Source: Solirubrobacterales bacterium
GTDB lineage: Bacteria > Actinomycetota > Thermoleophilia > Solirubrobacterales > Solirubrobacteraceae
DNA length: 13,059 nt
Assembly (NCBI GenBank): GCA_003151895.1
Contig: PLYX01000121.1
Coordinates: forward strand, 1-13,059
Direction of reading: 5' to 3'
Positions 12,863-13,059 of the stretch are shown piece by piece. A program made the translations under genes and the position numbers. Every line of letters starts with the position of its first letter. Position 1 is the stretch's first letter. The notes beneath the pieces were generated by a model. That model did no database searches. It was not told where the DNA came from and saw nothing but the letters and a program-made list of their open reading frames with translations.

Positions 12863-13059
12863 CTATCCCCCTGTTCTGGACGAGTCGGCAGCGCACACGG
12901 CGTCGTAGCGGCGGCGCACGTCCGCACGATCCGCCTCCTCGGGCACCGATTCCTCGCTTGCTCGCAGGATCATCGCCGCCTGCTCGAGCAGCACCTCGCG
13001 CTGCGCCGAGGAGGTCGTGTGCGCCATCACCTTGGCGAGCCCGTCGAGCTGGCGGATCA
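12863..13059 (-). CDS. C-terminal fragment of an unidentified protein (possibly DUF2254-like)
   Basis: The reverse frame from the window edge encodes 64 residues, then TAG at 12863-12865. It begins IRQLDGLAKVMAHTTSSAQR, continues EVLLEQAAMILRASEESVPE and ends DRADVRRRYDAVCAADSSRT. The helical pattern with PEEADRADVRRRYD is reminiscent of the C-terminal end of DUF2254 membrane proteins, but this is from memory of the pattern and is weak. The start and most of the protein lie outside the window. It is on the same strand as, and 62 bases upstream of, the single-pass membrane protein. Confidence 0.6.
   Translation of the reverse strand, partial: IRQLDGLAKVMAHTTSSAQREVLLEQAAMILRASEESVPEEADRADVRRRYDAVCAADSSRTGG

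Noticed and set aside
1..13059. CRISPR array, tRNA or rRNA genes, insertion-sequence transposase
   Set aside because: I looked for regularly spaced repeats, tRNA-like arms and transposase motifs on both strands and saw none.

Overview
The window is GC-rich, almost fully coding bacterial chromosome. The block metG-tatD-rsmA-ispE, with rsmI just upstream, has an ancient order shared by Gram-positive bacteria and Actinomycetota. Together with the FmdB-like protein lacking cysteines, the LytR-CpsA-Psr protein, the PucR-type regulator and several near-leaderless promoters, this suggests an actinobacterium, perhaps class Thermoleophilia (Solirubrobacterales). The taxon is an inference from gene content and codon use.

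Layout. 1-1197 (minus): PucR/CdaR-type regulator, running off the left edge. 1203-1415 (minus): small two-helix membrane protein. 1431-5629 (minus): housekeeping cluster metG > tatD > rsmA > ispE, with start/stop overlaps at the first two junctions. 5630-7805: toxin-antitoxin (TA) island lying between metG and rsmI. It holds a plus-strand vapBC pair with an operator, a plus-strand DUF1778 (TacA-like) antitoxin followed by the wreck of its GNAT toxin, and a minus-strand vapBC pair. 7806-8648 (minus): rsmI. 8645-9817 (minus): a Fic protein whose stop overlaps the rsmI start, behind a promoter with four AGTTGGAT-type boxes. 9973-11115 (plus): LytR-CpsA-Psr cell-wall ligase. 11173-12800 (minus): FmdB-like protein, TetR regulator and a single-pass membrane protein. 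12863-13059 (minus): C-terminus of an unidentified protein.

How the genes relate. MetG charges initiator and elongator tRNA with methionine. RsmA and RsmI methylate 16S rRNA, TatD is a metal-dependent nuclease, and IspE makes isoprenoid precursors, including those for the lipid carrier of cell-wall synthesis. The VapC and TacT toxin families act on RNA or charged tRNA, so translation-targeting modules have accumulated beside translation genes. Fic is co-oriented and probably co-translated with rsmI.

Most unusual observations. (1) A short palindromic sequence occurs twice, 31/35 identical, inside two unrelated coding sequences (ispE and the LCP gene), and is read in frame in both. It resembles in concept the protein-coding palindromic elements known from Rickettsia. 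A further extra segment with a perfect 14-bp palindrome sits in metG. (2) Several modules (two TA operons and Fic) have a -10 hexamer exactly six bases before ATG, predicting leaderless, operator-covered transcripts. (3) The tacAT module has kept its antitoxin and operator but lost most of its toxin.
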